Origin: Bordetella genomosp. 9
GTDB lineage: Bacteria; Pseudomonadota; Gammaproteobacteria; Burkholderiales; Burkholderiaceae_B
Direction: 5' to 3'
Length of the DNA stretch: 64,000 bases
Assembly: GCF_002261425.1 (NCBI RefSeq)
Contig: NZ_NEVJ01000001.1
Span: 62,001 to 126,000 of the forward strand
How positions within the stretch are numbered: position 1 is the first letter of the stretch; every line of letters starts with the position of its first letter. This document shows, piece by piece, positions 34,016-42,074 of the stretch. The notes below the pieces were generated by a model that did no database searches, had not been told where the DNA came from, and worked only from the letters and a program-made list of their open reading frames with translations. The position numbers were made by a program, and so were the translations under genes.

Positions 34016-35656
34016 TTACCACCCCACCGCGTACCCGTCCTTGCGATGGTCCGACGCCGCGAGGTAGCCGCCGCTCTCCAGCCGCAGCGCCATCTGCGCG
34101 CAGCCGAATTCCGTGTCGAAGCGCGGCGATTGGGTGATGTCGTGGCCCAGGTCCTTCAGCCCCTGCAGGGTCTCGGCGGGCGTGTTCCATTCCATCGCCA
34201 CGCCGCGGTTGTCGTCCTTGACGCGGAAGCGCGGCGCGTCGCTGGCGGCCTGCGGGTTCTGGCCGTAGTCGGCCAGGCGGCAGAGCACCTGGGCGTGTCC
34301 CTGCGCCTGCATGGAGCCGCCCATCAGGCCCAGGGTCATCAGCGGTTGGTCGCCGCGCATGACGAAGCCGGGAATGATGGTGTGGAAGGGACGCTTGCCG
34401 GGCCCGACCTGGTTGGGATGGCCGGCGCGCGTGCTGAAGCCCCAGCCGCGGTTGTGCAGGGCGATGCCCGTGCCGGGCACCACGACGCCGGAGCCGAAGC
34501 CCTTGAAATTCGATTGGATGAACGACACCATCATGCCGTTGCGGTCGGCGGCGGTCAGGTAGACGGTGCCGCCGCCATGCGGGTTGCCGTGGCCGGGATA
34601 GGAGGCACGGCGCGGGTCGATGGCGCGGGCGCGCTGCGCCAGGTAATCGCGATCGAGCAGGTGCGCGGCGGTGACCTCCGTCATGGACGCGGGGTCGCCC
34701 ACGTGGGCGTACATATCCGCGAATGCCAGCTTGATGGCTTCCAGCTGCAGGTGCACGCTGGCGGCGGAATCCACCGGCAGCGAACCCAGGTCCAGGGTGT
34801 CGAGCATGCCGAGCGCCATCAGCGCGCCTATGCCCTGGCCGTTGGGGCCGATTTCCACGAGCTCGACGTCGCGGTACTTCATGCGAATGGGTTCGACCCA
34901 ATCGGCGCGATGGGCCGCGAGATCGGCTTCGGTGATGCTGCCGCCGGTGTTGCGGGCGTGCGCGGCGATCGCCGCCGCCAGTTCGCCGCGATAGAAGGCT
35001 TCACCCTTGGTACGGGCGATTTTCTCCAGCGTTTCCGCCTGTCCGGGGCAGGAGAAGCGTTCGCCCGGCAACGGCGCGCGGCCATGCGGCGCGAAGGATT
35101 CGGCATAGCCGGGCTGGGAGATCAGCCCCGGCACCTGCGCCTGCCATTGCCGCTGCACGGTGGGCGAGACCAGGTAGCCGTCGCGCGCCAGGCGGATGGC
35201 CGGCTCGAACAGGTCTTCGAAGGGCAGCGCACCGAAGCGCTCGCTGGCGGCGCGCCAGGCCGATACCGTGCCCGGCACGGTGACCGCGTCCCAGCCGCGG
35301 AAAGGCATGCTGTCCAGATGCGCGAACCGGTCCGGCGTCCACGCGGCCGGCGCGCGGCCGCTGGCGTTCAGGCCGTGCAGTGCCTTGCCGTCCCAGATGA
35401 TGGCGAAGGCGTCGCCGCCGATGCCGTTCATGCAGGGTTCGACGACGGTCAGGGCGATCGCCGTCGCCAGCGCGGCGTCCATGGCATTGCCGCCACGCAT
35501 CAGCATGCTCAGGCCGGCGCTGGCCGCCAGGGGCTGCGAGGTGCTGACGACGTTTTCCGCCAGGACCGGCATGCGCTGCGAGGTGTAGGGAAAGGACCAG
35601 AACTCGGGGCCGAACGTCGTCATCGGGAAGCGCCTGCTGTTTGGGAAGGAAGCCAT
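34016..35656 (-). CDS. Gamma-glutamyltransferase family protein (Ntn hydrolase), no signal peptide
   Basis: 546 residues. Typical gamma-glutamyltranspeptidase layout: LMRGGNAMDAALATAIALTVVEP near the N-terminus, and the self-cleavage nucleophile Thr in GNPHGGGTVYLTAADRNGMM, followed by NNRGWGF-like ALHNRGWGFS and LGLMGGSMQAQGHAQV. No secretion signal, like the YwrD/acylase-type cytoplasmic members rather than periplasmic Ggt. Hydrolyses or transfers a gamma-glutamyl or related acyl-amide group. Start is uncertain: ATG 35656 or 35623, neither with a strong ribosome site. Co-directional with the Bug gene 36 bp upstream. Confidence 0.9.
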   Translation of the reverse strand: MASFPNSRRFPMTTFGPEFWSFPYTSQRMPVLAENVVSTSQPLAASAGLSMLMRGGNAMDAALATAIALTVVEPCMNGIGGDAFAIIWDGKALHGLNASGRAPAAWTPDRFAHLDSMPFRGWDAVTVPGTVSAWRAASERFGALPFEDLFEPAIRLARDGYLVSPTVQRQWQAQVPGLISQPGYAESFAPHGRAPLPGERFSCPGQAETLEKIARTKGEAFYRGELAAAIAAHARNTGGSITEADLAAHRADWVEPIRMKYRDVELVEIGPNGQGIGALMALGMLDTLDLGSLPVDSAASVHLQLEAIKLAFADMYAHVGDPASMTEVTAAHLLDRDYLAQRARAIDPRRASYPGHGNPHGGGTVYLTAADRNGMMVSFIQSNFKGFGSGVVVPGTGIALHNRGWGFSTRAGHPNQVGPGKRPFHTIIPGFVMRGDQPLMTLGLMGGSMQAQGHAQVLCRLADYGQNPQAASDAPRFRVKDDNRGVAMEWNTPAETLQGLKDLGHDITQSPRFDTEFGCAQMALRLESGGYLAASDHRKDGYAVGW

Positions 35657-35692
35657 GCTTATAGCGCCGATCCGCCCGCGCGCATAGCCGCG

Positions 35693-36703
35693 TCACTGGA
35701 TGGAGATGTTCGCTTCCTTGACCACGTCCGCCCAGGTCTTGTGCTCCTTGGCGACCGCGTCGGCGAACGGCGCGGCGGGCGTGTAGACCAGTTCGGCGCC
35801 CTGCGCCACCATGGCGGCCTTCAGTTCCGGCATGGCCAGCACTTTCTGCAGCGCCTGCCCGAAGGTGTCGATGGCCGCCTGGGGGGTGCCCTTGGGCGCG
35901 ACGAAGCCGAAGAAGTTGTCGGCCTGCACGCCGGCGATGCCGGCTTCCTTCATGGTGGGTACGTCGGGCAGCAGGCCCACGCGCGAGCCGGAGGCGACCG
36001 CCAGGACCTTCAGCTTCTTGGCCTGGATCAGCGGCATGGACCCGGGGATGCTGTCGAACATGAAGCTGGACGAACCGGAGGCCAGCTCCGGCAGGGCCTG
36101 GCCGCTGCCCTTGTAGGGGATGTGCGTGACCTTGACGCCGGTCTTCAGTGCGAACAATTCGGCTTCCAGGTGCGACAGCGTGCCGGTGCCCTGGGAGGCG
36201 AAGTTGTATTGACCGGGCTTGGCCTTCAGGTAGGACACCAGTTCGCCCACATTGTTCACGGGCAAGGTTTCGGGCACGACCAGGATGTGCGGCACGATGC
36301 CGACGCCGGCGATGGGCTTGAAGTCCTTGTTCAGGTCGGCCGGCCAGTTCGGGTATAGCGCGGCGGCGACCGCCACGTTGGTCACGGCGGCGAAGTACAG
36401 CGTATAGCCGTCGGCGGGCGCCTTGGCGGCGGCCTGGATACCGATGGCGCCGCCGGCGCCGGGCCGGTTTTCGACGATGACCGATTGCTTGAGCTCGGCG
36501 GACAGCTTCTGGCCGATGGCCCGCGCCAGCACATCCGTGGCCCCGGCCGGCGGGAAGGAGATGATGACCTGGATGGCGTGGTCGGGGTAGGCGGCGCGCG
36601 CGGCGCCGATGTGCGCGGCGAGCAGGCCCAGCGTCAGGGCCAGCATGCCCAGCAGGCGGTAGGCCAGCTGCCGGGGCGAGGGTGCGGATGTCGATTTATG
36701 CAT
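35693..36703 (-). CDS. Bug-family tripartite tricarboxylate transporter substrate-binding protein
   Basis: 336 residues from ATG 36703 (GGAAAGA upstream). Signal peptide with h-region LLGMLALTLGLLAAHIGA ending ARA-AYPD. Then IQVIISFPPAGATDVLARAI (an Ala replaces the first Gly of the usual PGG loop), FASQGTGTLSHLEAELF and IPYKGSGQALPELASG. Periplasmic receptor. Its neighbours are the gamma-glutamyltransferase-like enzyme and a 2-oxoglutarate-type oxygenase, so an amide or amino-acid derivative is a reasonable ligand guess. A 9-bp hairpin lies in the leader. Confidence 0.92.
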   Translation of the reverse strand: MHKSTSAPSPRQLAYRLLGMLALTLGLLAAHIGAARAAYPDHAIQVIISFPPAGATDVLARAIGQKLSAELKQSVIVENRPGAGGAIGIQAAAKAPADGYTLYFAAVTNVAVAAALYPNWPADLNKDFKPIAGVGIVPHILVVPETLPVNNVGELVSYLKAKPGQYNFASQGTGTLSHLEAELFALKTGVKVTHIPYKGSGQALPELASGSSSFMFDSIPGSMPLIQAKKLKVLAVASGSRVGLLPDVPTMKEAGIAGVQADNFFGFVAPKGTPQAAIDTFGQALQKVLAMPELKAAMVAQGAELVYTPAAPFADAVAKEHKTWADVVKEANISIQ

Positions 36704-36726
36704 GCGTGGGTCTTTCCAGATAGGGC

Positions 36727-36747
36727 GCGTCCGCCGCCGGCGGACGC
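36727..36747. promoter_or_regulatory. Strong hairpin in the leader of the Bug gene
   Basis: Perfect stem GCGTCCGCC (36727-36735) with GGCGGACGC (36739-36747), loop GCC. It lies 23 bp upstream of the Bug start and downstream of the oxygenase stop on the minus strand. No T run follows, so it could be an mRNA-processing or stability element or an operator rather than a terminator. Confidence 0.45.
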
Positions 36748-36858
36748 AATGGGGGGCACGGCGACGTGCGAAAAAACGGCATCCAGGCATAAGCAATACC
36801 CATGCCATTTTTCTCGGGCGCGTGGCGGCGCCCGGGCGTGCCGCGCGTCGGCGCCCGC

Positions 36859-37860
36859 TTACATCGTGGCGTTCTGCGTCGCCACGAACATGGCGCGCAG
36901 ATGTTCGCCGGACGTCGTGGGCGGATACTTGGCCGGCACGTCGGGCCGCGCGCAGGTCGGCAGGCATTCGATGCGCGCGTCGTAATTGGGATTGTGGAAG
37001 AACACGATCGACTGGCGGCGGCTTTCCGCCTTGGCGTCGAGCGGCGGATTGACCACGCGGTGCAGGGTCGACACCCAGCGGTCGTTGGTCCAGCGCGCCA
37101 TCAGGTCGCCGATATTGATGATGAAGCAGTCCGGCACGATGGGCACGTCCACCCACTGGCCTTCCGCATTGAACACCTGCAGGCCGCCGGGACGGTCTTC
37201 GGTGGCCAGGATGGTCAGGCTGCCGTAGTCGGAGTGCGCGCCGGCGCGGATCTGGCCGGGCTGCGGCGGCGTGTCCTGCGCGGGATAGTTGCGCAGCCGC
37301 AGGCGGCTGATGTGGCGGTCGACCTTGTCGTCGAAGTAATGCTCGTCCAGCTCCAGCGCCATCGCGAAGATCCGCATGAGCGTGCGCGCCAGGTCGCCCA
37401 TGGCGCGGTAGTACTCGGTCCAGGTCGCGCGCAAGTCGGCGGGTTCGTCGGGCCAGATGTTGGGCGCGAAATGCTTGCCGGCGGCGGGCGCGTGCGCGTA
37501 GCCGGCGTCGGGCATGTCGACCGGGCCGATCATCAGGCTTTCGTTGAGATCGCCGGCCTTGGCGCTGGCGTCGCGCGAACGGCCCACCGATTCGTCTTCC
37601 ATGCCGATGTAGCCGCGCGCGACGTCCATGCCGGGACGCACGACCTCCATCTTGCGGGCCAGCGGCAGGTCGAAGAAGCGCCGCGACACGTCGCGCATGC
37701 GGTCCATCAATCCGGCATCGATGCCGTGGCCGGAGATGATCAGGAAACCGATGTCGCGGCAGGCCTGGTCGACGGACCGGGCGATGGCCTGCTTGTCGGC
37801 GTCGCTGCCGGACGCGAAACGGGAAATGTCGATGACGGGGACGTGCAGAAGCTTCTTCAT
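36859..37860 (-). CDS. Fe(II)/2-oxoglutarate-dependent oxygenase, isopenicillin-N-synthase family
   Basis: 333 residues from ATG 37860. N-terminal DIOX_N part (VPVIDISRF, RDIGFLIISGHGI) and a jelly-roll core with the iron facial triad: His and Asp of RAGAHSDYGSLTILATED, His of STLHRVVNPP, and the 2-oxoglutarate-binding Arg-x-Ser in ESRRQSIVFF. It should hydroxylate or desaturate a small molecule in the cytoplasm using O2. Members of this family are common in bacterial catabolic gene groups with ABC or Bug transporters. Co-directional with the SDR gene, 49 bp downstream of it. Confidence 0.92.
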   Translation of the reverse strand: MKKLLHVPVIDISRFASGSDADKQAIARSVDQACRDIGFLIISGHGIDAGLMDRMRDVSRRFFDLPLARKMEVVRPGMDVARGYIGMEDESVGRSRDASAKAGDLNESLMIGPVDMPDAGYAHAPAAGKHFAPNIWPDEPADLRATWTEYYRAMGDLARTLMRIFAMALELDEHYFDDKVDRHISRLRLRNYPAQDTPPQPGQIRAGAHSDYGSLTILATEDRPGGLQVFNAEGQWVDVPIVPDCFIINIGDLMARWTNDRWVSTLHRVVNPPLDAKAESRRQSIVFFHNPNYDARIECLPTCARPDVPAKYPPTTSGEHLRAMFVATQNATM

Positions 37861-37909
37861 GGGAGACGGCTCCAGGGGATGTAGGGTCCGGGCAGGGAGG
37901 GCGACGGTT

Positions 37910-38650
37910 TCAAGCGATGGCATCGCCGCAGTCCACCAGCAGCGTCGAGCCCGTGATGGCGGGATTGCCCGCCACGGCCAGGATGGCGCGCGCCACCGCG
38001 TCGGGCTGGGCCACGTGTCCGAGCGGGACGTGGGCGGCATAGGATTCGAACTTGCGCCGGCGTTGCGCCTCGTCGAGCTTGTTCCACAGGGGCGTGTCGG
38101 TGACGCTGGGCGAGATCGCGTTGACGCGTATCGGCGCCATTTCCAGCGCCAGGCCACGCATCAGGCCTTCCAGCGCGGCGTTGATGGCGCCCTGCAGCAC
38201 GGCATTGCGATCGGGGCGCACGCTGAAGACGCCCGATACCAGGGTCAGCGAACCGCCGCGGCGGATGCGGCAGGCGCGCGCGGCGTGGTAGGCGCTCCAG
38301 AATTTGCTGCGCATCGCCTCGTAGGCGTCGTCCAGCGGCAGGCCGGCCGCGCCACCCGTATCGCCGGTATCGCGGACAGGCCCGGTGCGCGTCTGCGATC
38401 CGCAGACCACCACGTGGTCCCAGTCGTCGTGGCTGGCAAAGAACCGCGCCACCGCCGCCGCATCGGTCAGGTCCAGCGCGGCGCTTTCCGCGATGGCCGG
38501 ATGCTGGGTCCGCGCGTCCGCCAATTTGTCGGCCGAGCGGCCGGCGATCAGGACGTGGGCATCCGCGGCCGCCGCCAGCATGGCGGTGGCCAGGCCGATG
38601 CCGGTGCTGCCGCCGAGTACGGCGATACGCTTGCCTCGCAGGTCGTTCAT
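37910..38650 (-). CDS. SDR-family oxidoreductase
   Basis: 246 residues from ATG 38650 with GAGGA upstream. Rossmann loop IAVLGGSTGIGLATAML; the catalytic region deviates from the textbook Tyr-x3-Lys: after LTLVSGVFSVRPDRNAVLQG the position of the Tyr-Lys pair has Asn/Val with no Lys, so catalysis may be atypical or lost. The family end TGSTLLVDCGDAIA (usually GG in place of CG) is clear. Between the oxygenase and the fused ABC transporter gene. Substrate unknown. Confidence 0.82.
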   Translation of the reverse strand: MNDLRGKRIAVLGGSTGIGLATAMLAAAADAHVLIAGRSADKLADARTQHPAIAESAALDLTDAAAVARFFASHDDWDHVVVCGSQTRTGPVRDTGDTGGAAGLPLDDAYEAMRSKFWSAYHAARACRIRRGGSLTLVSGVFSVRPDRNAVLQGAINAALEGLMRGLALEMAPIRVNAISPSVTDTPLWNKLDEAQRRRKFESYAAHVPLGHVAQPDAVARAILAVAGNPAITGSTLLVDCGDAIA

Positions 38651-38669
38651 GTGGCGTGGTCCTCGTGGT

Positions 38670-41171
38670 TCAGTTGGCGGCGGCGCCCAGGTAGGCGCGC
38701 GCGAGCATCTCGTTGGCCGCGATGTCCGCGGCGCTGCCCTGAGCCACGATGCGACCGCCTTCCATGACATAGGCGCGGTCGGCCAGCGACAGGGCCAGGC
38801 CGGCCATCTGGTCCACCAGCAGCAGCGTCATGCGTTCGCGTCGCAGCGCGTCCAGGGAGTCGAACAGTTCGGCGATGATCTTGGGCGCCAGGCCCAGCGA
38901 CGGCTCGTCCAGCAGCAGCAGGCGCGGCCGCGCCATCAGGCCGCGCGCCAGCGCCAGCATCTGCTGTTCGCCGCCGGACAGCAGGCCGGCGCGTTGCCCC
39001 AGCCGTTCGCGCAGGCGCGGGAAGCGGTCCAGCATTTCCTGCACGCGCGCTTCGCTGTCGCGCGGATGCAGGAAGGCGCCCAGCCGTATGTTGTCCAGCA
39101 CGGACAGGTCCGGAAAGACCTGCCGGCCCTCCGGCACCAGCACGACGCCCAGCTTGACGATCGCTTCGGCGTCCAGCGTGTTCAGCGGCCGCCCCTCGAA
39201 ATGCAGGCCGCCCGCGCTGGCGCGATGCAGGCCGGCCAGCGTGCGCATCAAGGTGGATTTGCCGGCGCCGTTGGCGCCCAGCAGCGCCACCATCTCGCCT
39301 TCGCGGACCTGCAGGTCGATGCCGTGCAGCACGGGATCCGCGCCGTAGCCCGCGACCAGTTCGCCGATGCCCAATACCTCATGGCCGCCGATGCGCGGCG
39401 ACGTGTCGGCCGTCGACGAGGCGGCGCCGGCCTGCTGCGCCTGCTCGCCCAGATAGGCCTGGCGCACCGCCGGGTCGGCCTGGATCTGCGCGGGCGTGCC
39501 CAGCGCCAGGCGGCGGCCGGCATCCAGCACCACGATGCGATCGGAAATGCCCATCACCAGCGCCATGTCGTGCTCGACCACCACGACGCTGGGACCCGCA
39601 TCCGCGATGCGCCGCAGCAGCGCGGCCAGGTCTTCCTTGTCTTCGCGGCTGAGGCCGGCGGCCGGTTCGTCCAGCAGCAGCACGTCGGGATCCATCGCCA
39701 GGGCGCGGGCGATTTCCACCAGGCGCCGATCCACGTGGGCCAGGCCGGCGGCGGGCGCGTCCGGATCGCCGCGATAACCGCAGAACGCCAGCAGCGCGCG
39801 GGCCTGGCGGCGCCGCGCGGCGTCGGCATGCGCGCCGCCGGACAGCAGGCCGCCGAGCCGGCCGCGCGCCATCGCCAGCGTCACGTTGCGCAGCACGCTC
39901 AGGCTGCCGAACAGCTGCGATGTCTGGTAGGTGCGGGACACGCCGCGGCGGGCGATGCGGAACGCGGGCAGGCCCTGGAGTTCGCTGCCGTCCAGCGTGA
40001 TGCGGCCGGTGCTGGGCACATAGAAGCCGCTCAGCATGTTCAGCGCGGTGGTCTTGCCGGCGCCGTTGGGACCGATCAGCGACGTCACCTGGGCGGGCGC
40101 CACGTCCACGTCCAGCCCGCTGACCGCCCGCACGCCGCCGAAGGTCATACCCAGGGCTTGCGCGCGCAGGACGCGGCGCGGACGTGCCCGCAGGAGCGGC
40201 GCGCCGCCGGCGTCGTCCGCGGTGTCGCCGTCGTCGGCATGCGCGTGACGGCGCGGGCGCAGCCAGCGGCCCGCCAGGCCGGCGATGCCTTCCGGCGCCA
40301 GCCACAGGACGACCAGCAGCAGGGCGCCGAAGAACAGCAGGCGATACGACTCCAGCGACGCCAGCAGTTCCGGCAGGATGCCGACGATGATGGCCCCGGC
40401 GATGGGGCCGGCCACCGTGCCGGCGCCGCCGATGACGACCACCAGCACGAACAGGATGGATTGCATGAAGCTGAAGGTGTCCGGCGTGACGAAGCCCGAC
40501 AACGGCGCGAACAGGCCGCCCGCCAGGCCGGCCAGCGCGGCGGACACCGCGAAGGCCACGGTCTTGATGACCAGCGGGTTCAGCCCGATCGATTCGGCGG
40601 CGGTCTCGCTGTCCATGATGGCCCGCATGGCGGCGCCCCAGCTGCCGCCCGCCAGGGTCGCGTAGGCGCCCAGCAGCAGCAGCACCGCGACGATGGCCAC
40701 CATCGCCACCGACTGCTCCGGCGCGAAGCCGCCCAGCACCAGCGGCGGTATGCCCATGATGCCGTTCTGGCCGCCCGTGATTGCCGGCATTTCGACAATC
40801 GCGTGCTGCACGATGAAGCTGAAGGCGATGGTGATCATCGCCAGGTAAGGGCCTTTCACGCGCAGCGCCGGCAGCGCCAGCAGCGCGCCCGCGGCGGCGG
40901 ACAGCAGCGCGCCGGCGATCCACGCGGGCCAGAAGCTCCAGCCGGCCTGCGTGGTCAGTACCGCGACGGTGTACGCGCCCAGCGCATAGAAACCGACGTG
41001 GCCGAAGGACACCTGGCCGGTCAGGCCCAGCAGCACGTTCAGGCCGATGCCGACGATGGCGATCAGCGCGACGTTGGCCAGGACGAACACGTAGTAGCTG
41101 TTCAGCGTGGCGGCAAGCACCAGGCAGAGCACCGTGAGCAGCACGGCGCCGGGAATGGCGGCGCGCTTCAT
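38670..41171 (-). CDS. Branched-chain amino-acid type ABC transporter: fused LivM permease + LivG ATPase + LivF ATPase
   Basis: 833 residues as a single frame without stops. Residues 1-310 are a LivM-type permease (GLTGQVSFGHVGFYALGAY, about eight to ten spans). Residues about 335-580 are a LivG-like ATPase with Walker A GPNGAGKTT (367-375) and Walker B VLLLDEPAAGL. Residues about 598-833 are a LivF-like ATPase with Walker A GANGAGKST (632-640), signature LLSGGEQQMLALARGL and Walker B LLLLDEPSLGL. In the first ATPase the signature site reads GLAHVDRRLVEIARAL, not LSxGQ. Its ATG overlaps the LivH stop (41168-41171). Works with LivH and the 42075 receptor to import an amino-acid-like or amide ligand. 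Confidence 0.95.
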   Translation of the reverse strand: MKRAAIPGAVLLTVLCLVLAATLNSYYVFVLANVALIAIVGIGLNVLLGLTGQVSFGHVGFYALGAYTVAVLTTQAGWSFWPAWIAGALLSAAAGALLALPALRVKGPYLAMITIAFSFIVQHAIVEMPAITGGQNGIMGIPPLVLGGFAPEQSVAMVAIVAVLLLLGAYATLAGGSWGAAMRAIMDSETAAESIGLNPLVIKTVAFAVSAALAGLAGGLFAPLSGFVTPDTFSFMQSILFVLVVVIGGAGTVAGPIAGAIIVGILPELLASLESYRLLFFGALLLVVLWLAPEGIAGLAGRWLRPRRHAHADDGDTADDAGGAPLLRARPRRVLRAQALGMTFGGVRAVSGLDVDVAPAQVTSLIGPNGAGKTTALNMLSGFYVPSTGRITLDGSELQGLPAFRIARRGVSRTYQTSQLFGSLSVLRNVTLAMARGRLGGLLSGGAHADAARRRQARALLAFCGYRGDPDAPAAGLAHVDRRLVEIARALAMDPDVLLLDEPAAGLSREDKEDLAALLRRIADAGPSVVVVEHDMALVMGISDRIVVLDAGRRLALGTPAQIQADPAVRQAYLGEQAQQAGAASSTADTSPRIGGHEVLGIGELVAGYGADPVLHGIDLQVREGEMVALLGANGAGKSTLMRTLAGLHRASAGGLHFEGRPLNTLDAEAIVKLGVVLVPEGRQVFPDLSVLDNIRLGAFLHPRDSEARVQEMLDRFPRLRERLGQRAGLLSGGEQQMLALARGLMARPRLLLLDEPSLGLAPKIIAELFDSLDALRRERMTLLLVDQMAGLALSLADRAYVMEGGRIVAQGSAADIAANEMLARAYLGAAAN

Positions 41172-42046
41172 ACCTTGCGCACTCCCGCCTGCCCGAGCAG
41201 GCCGTCGGGCCGCATCGCCAGCAGGATGATGACCAGGCCGAAGGTAATGATCTGGGTGTAGCCGGACCCGATGTAGGTGACGATCAGCGCTTCGGCCACG
41301 CCGAACAGCAGGCCCGCCACCATGACGCCCCAGGCGCTGCCGATGCCGCCCAGTATGGCGACGGCGAATGCCTTGATGCCGAACAGCGTGCCCATTTCCG
41401 CGCTGACGTTGAACAGCGGCGCGATCAGGATGCCGGCGATGCCGGCGAAGCAGGTCGAGAGCGCGAAGGACGCGGTGATCGTGCGGCGGATGGGAATGCC
41501 CATCAGGCGCGCGGCATCGCGGTTCTGCGCCACCGCGAGTACCGCCTTGCCCCAGCGTGTGCGGCGAGACACCAGGTGCAGCGCGGCCGCCATGGCCAGG
41601 CCGATGGCCGGAATGACGAGGTGCAGCGCATAGACCCCCAGCCCGATGCCGCCCAGCTCGATCTGCCGGCCCACCAGGGGCGAAGGCAGGCTGCGCGGTT
41701 CCTTGCCGAAGGTATGCATGACCAGGTTGTCGAGCACGATGCCCAGCGCCACCGTGGACATCAGCCAGGCGTTGGAGCCCCTGCTGGCGAACGGCCGCAC
41801 GGCCAGCGCTTCCACCGCCATGCCGTACGCGGCGCAGATCGCCAGCGCCAGCAGCACGGCCAGCCACATCGGCAGGCCGGCGGATTGCGAGAAGGCGAAG
41901 CACAGCACCGCCCCCAGCATCACCGAGCTGCCCTGCGCGAAATTCACCGTGCCCGATACCGCGTAGGTCATGGTGAAGCCCAGCGCCACCACGCCGTACA
42001 TGCTGCCCAGGCTCAGGCCGGTGATGAGCGCCGATATCAGCTGCAT
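41168..42046 (-). CDS. livH: Branched-chain amino-acid type ABC transporter permease LivH
   Basis: 292 residues, LivH family: LGSMYGVVALGFTMTYAVSG, TVNFAQGSSVMLGA and the loop RRTRWGKAVLAVAQNRDAAR, GKAFAVAILGG-like IKAFAVAILGGIGSAWG. About eight membrane spans. Forms the translocation pore with the LivM part of the downstream fused protein, whose start overlaps its stop. Starts 28 bp after the receptor gene. Confidence 0.95.
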   Translation of the reverse strand: MQLISALITGLSLGSMYGVVALGFTMTYAVSGTVNFAQGSSVMLGAVLCFAFSQSAGLPMWLAVLLALAICAAYGMAVEALAVRPFASRGSNAWLMSTVALGIVLDNLVMHTFGKEPRSLPSPLVGRQIELGGIGLGVYALHLVIPAIGLAMAAALHLVSRRTRWGKAVLAVAQNRDAARLMGIPIRRTITASFALSTCFAGIAGILIAPLFNVSAEMGTLFGIKAFAVAILGGIGSAWGVMVAGLLFGVAEALIVTYIGSGYTQIITFGLVIILLAMRPDGLLGQAGVRKV

Positions 42047-42074
42047 CGCGGGTTCCGTCTCGGCGTCGTATCGA

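Noticed and set aside
34010..34025. GGGGT-attacc-ACCCC hairpin between the convergent MocR and gamma-glutamyltransferase genes as a terminator
   Set aside because: Five-base stem overlapping a stop codon, no T run; too weak to call.
34046..36358. Plus-strand frame of 770 codons opposite the gamma-glutamyltransferase and Bug genes
   Set aside because: Spans two genes and their gap antisense; no domain visible.
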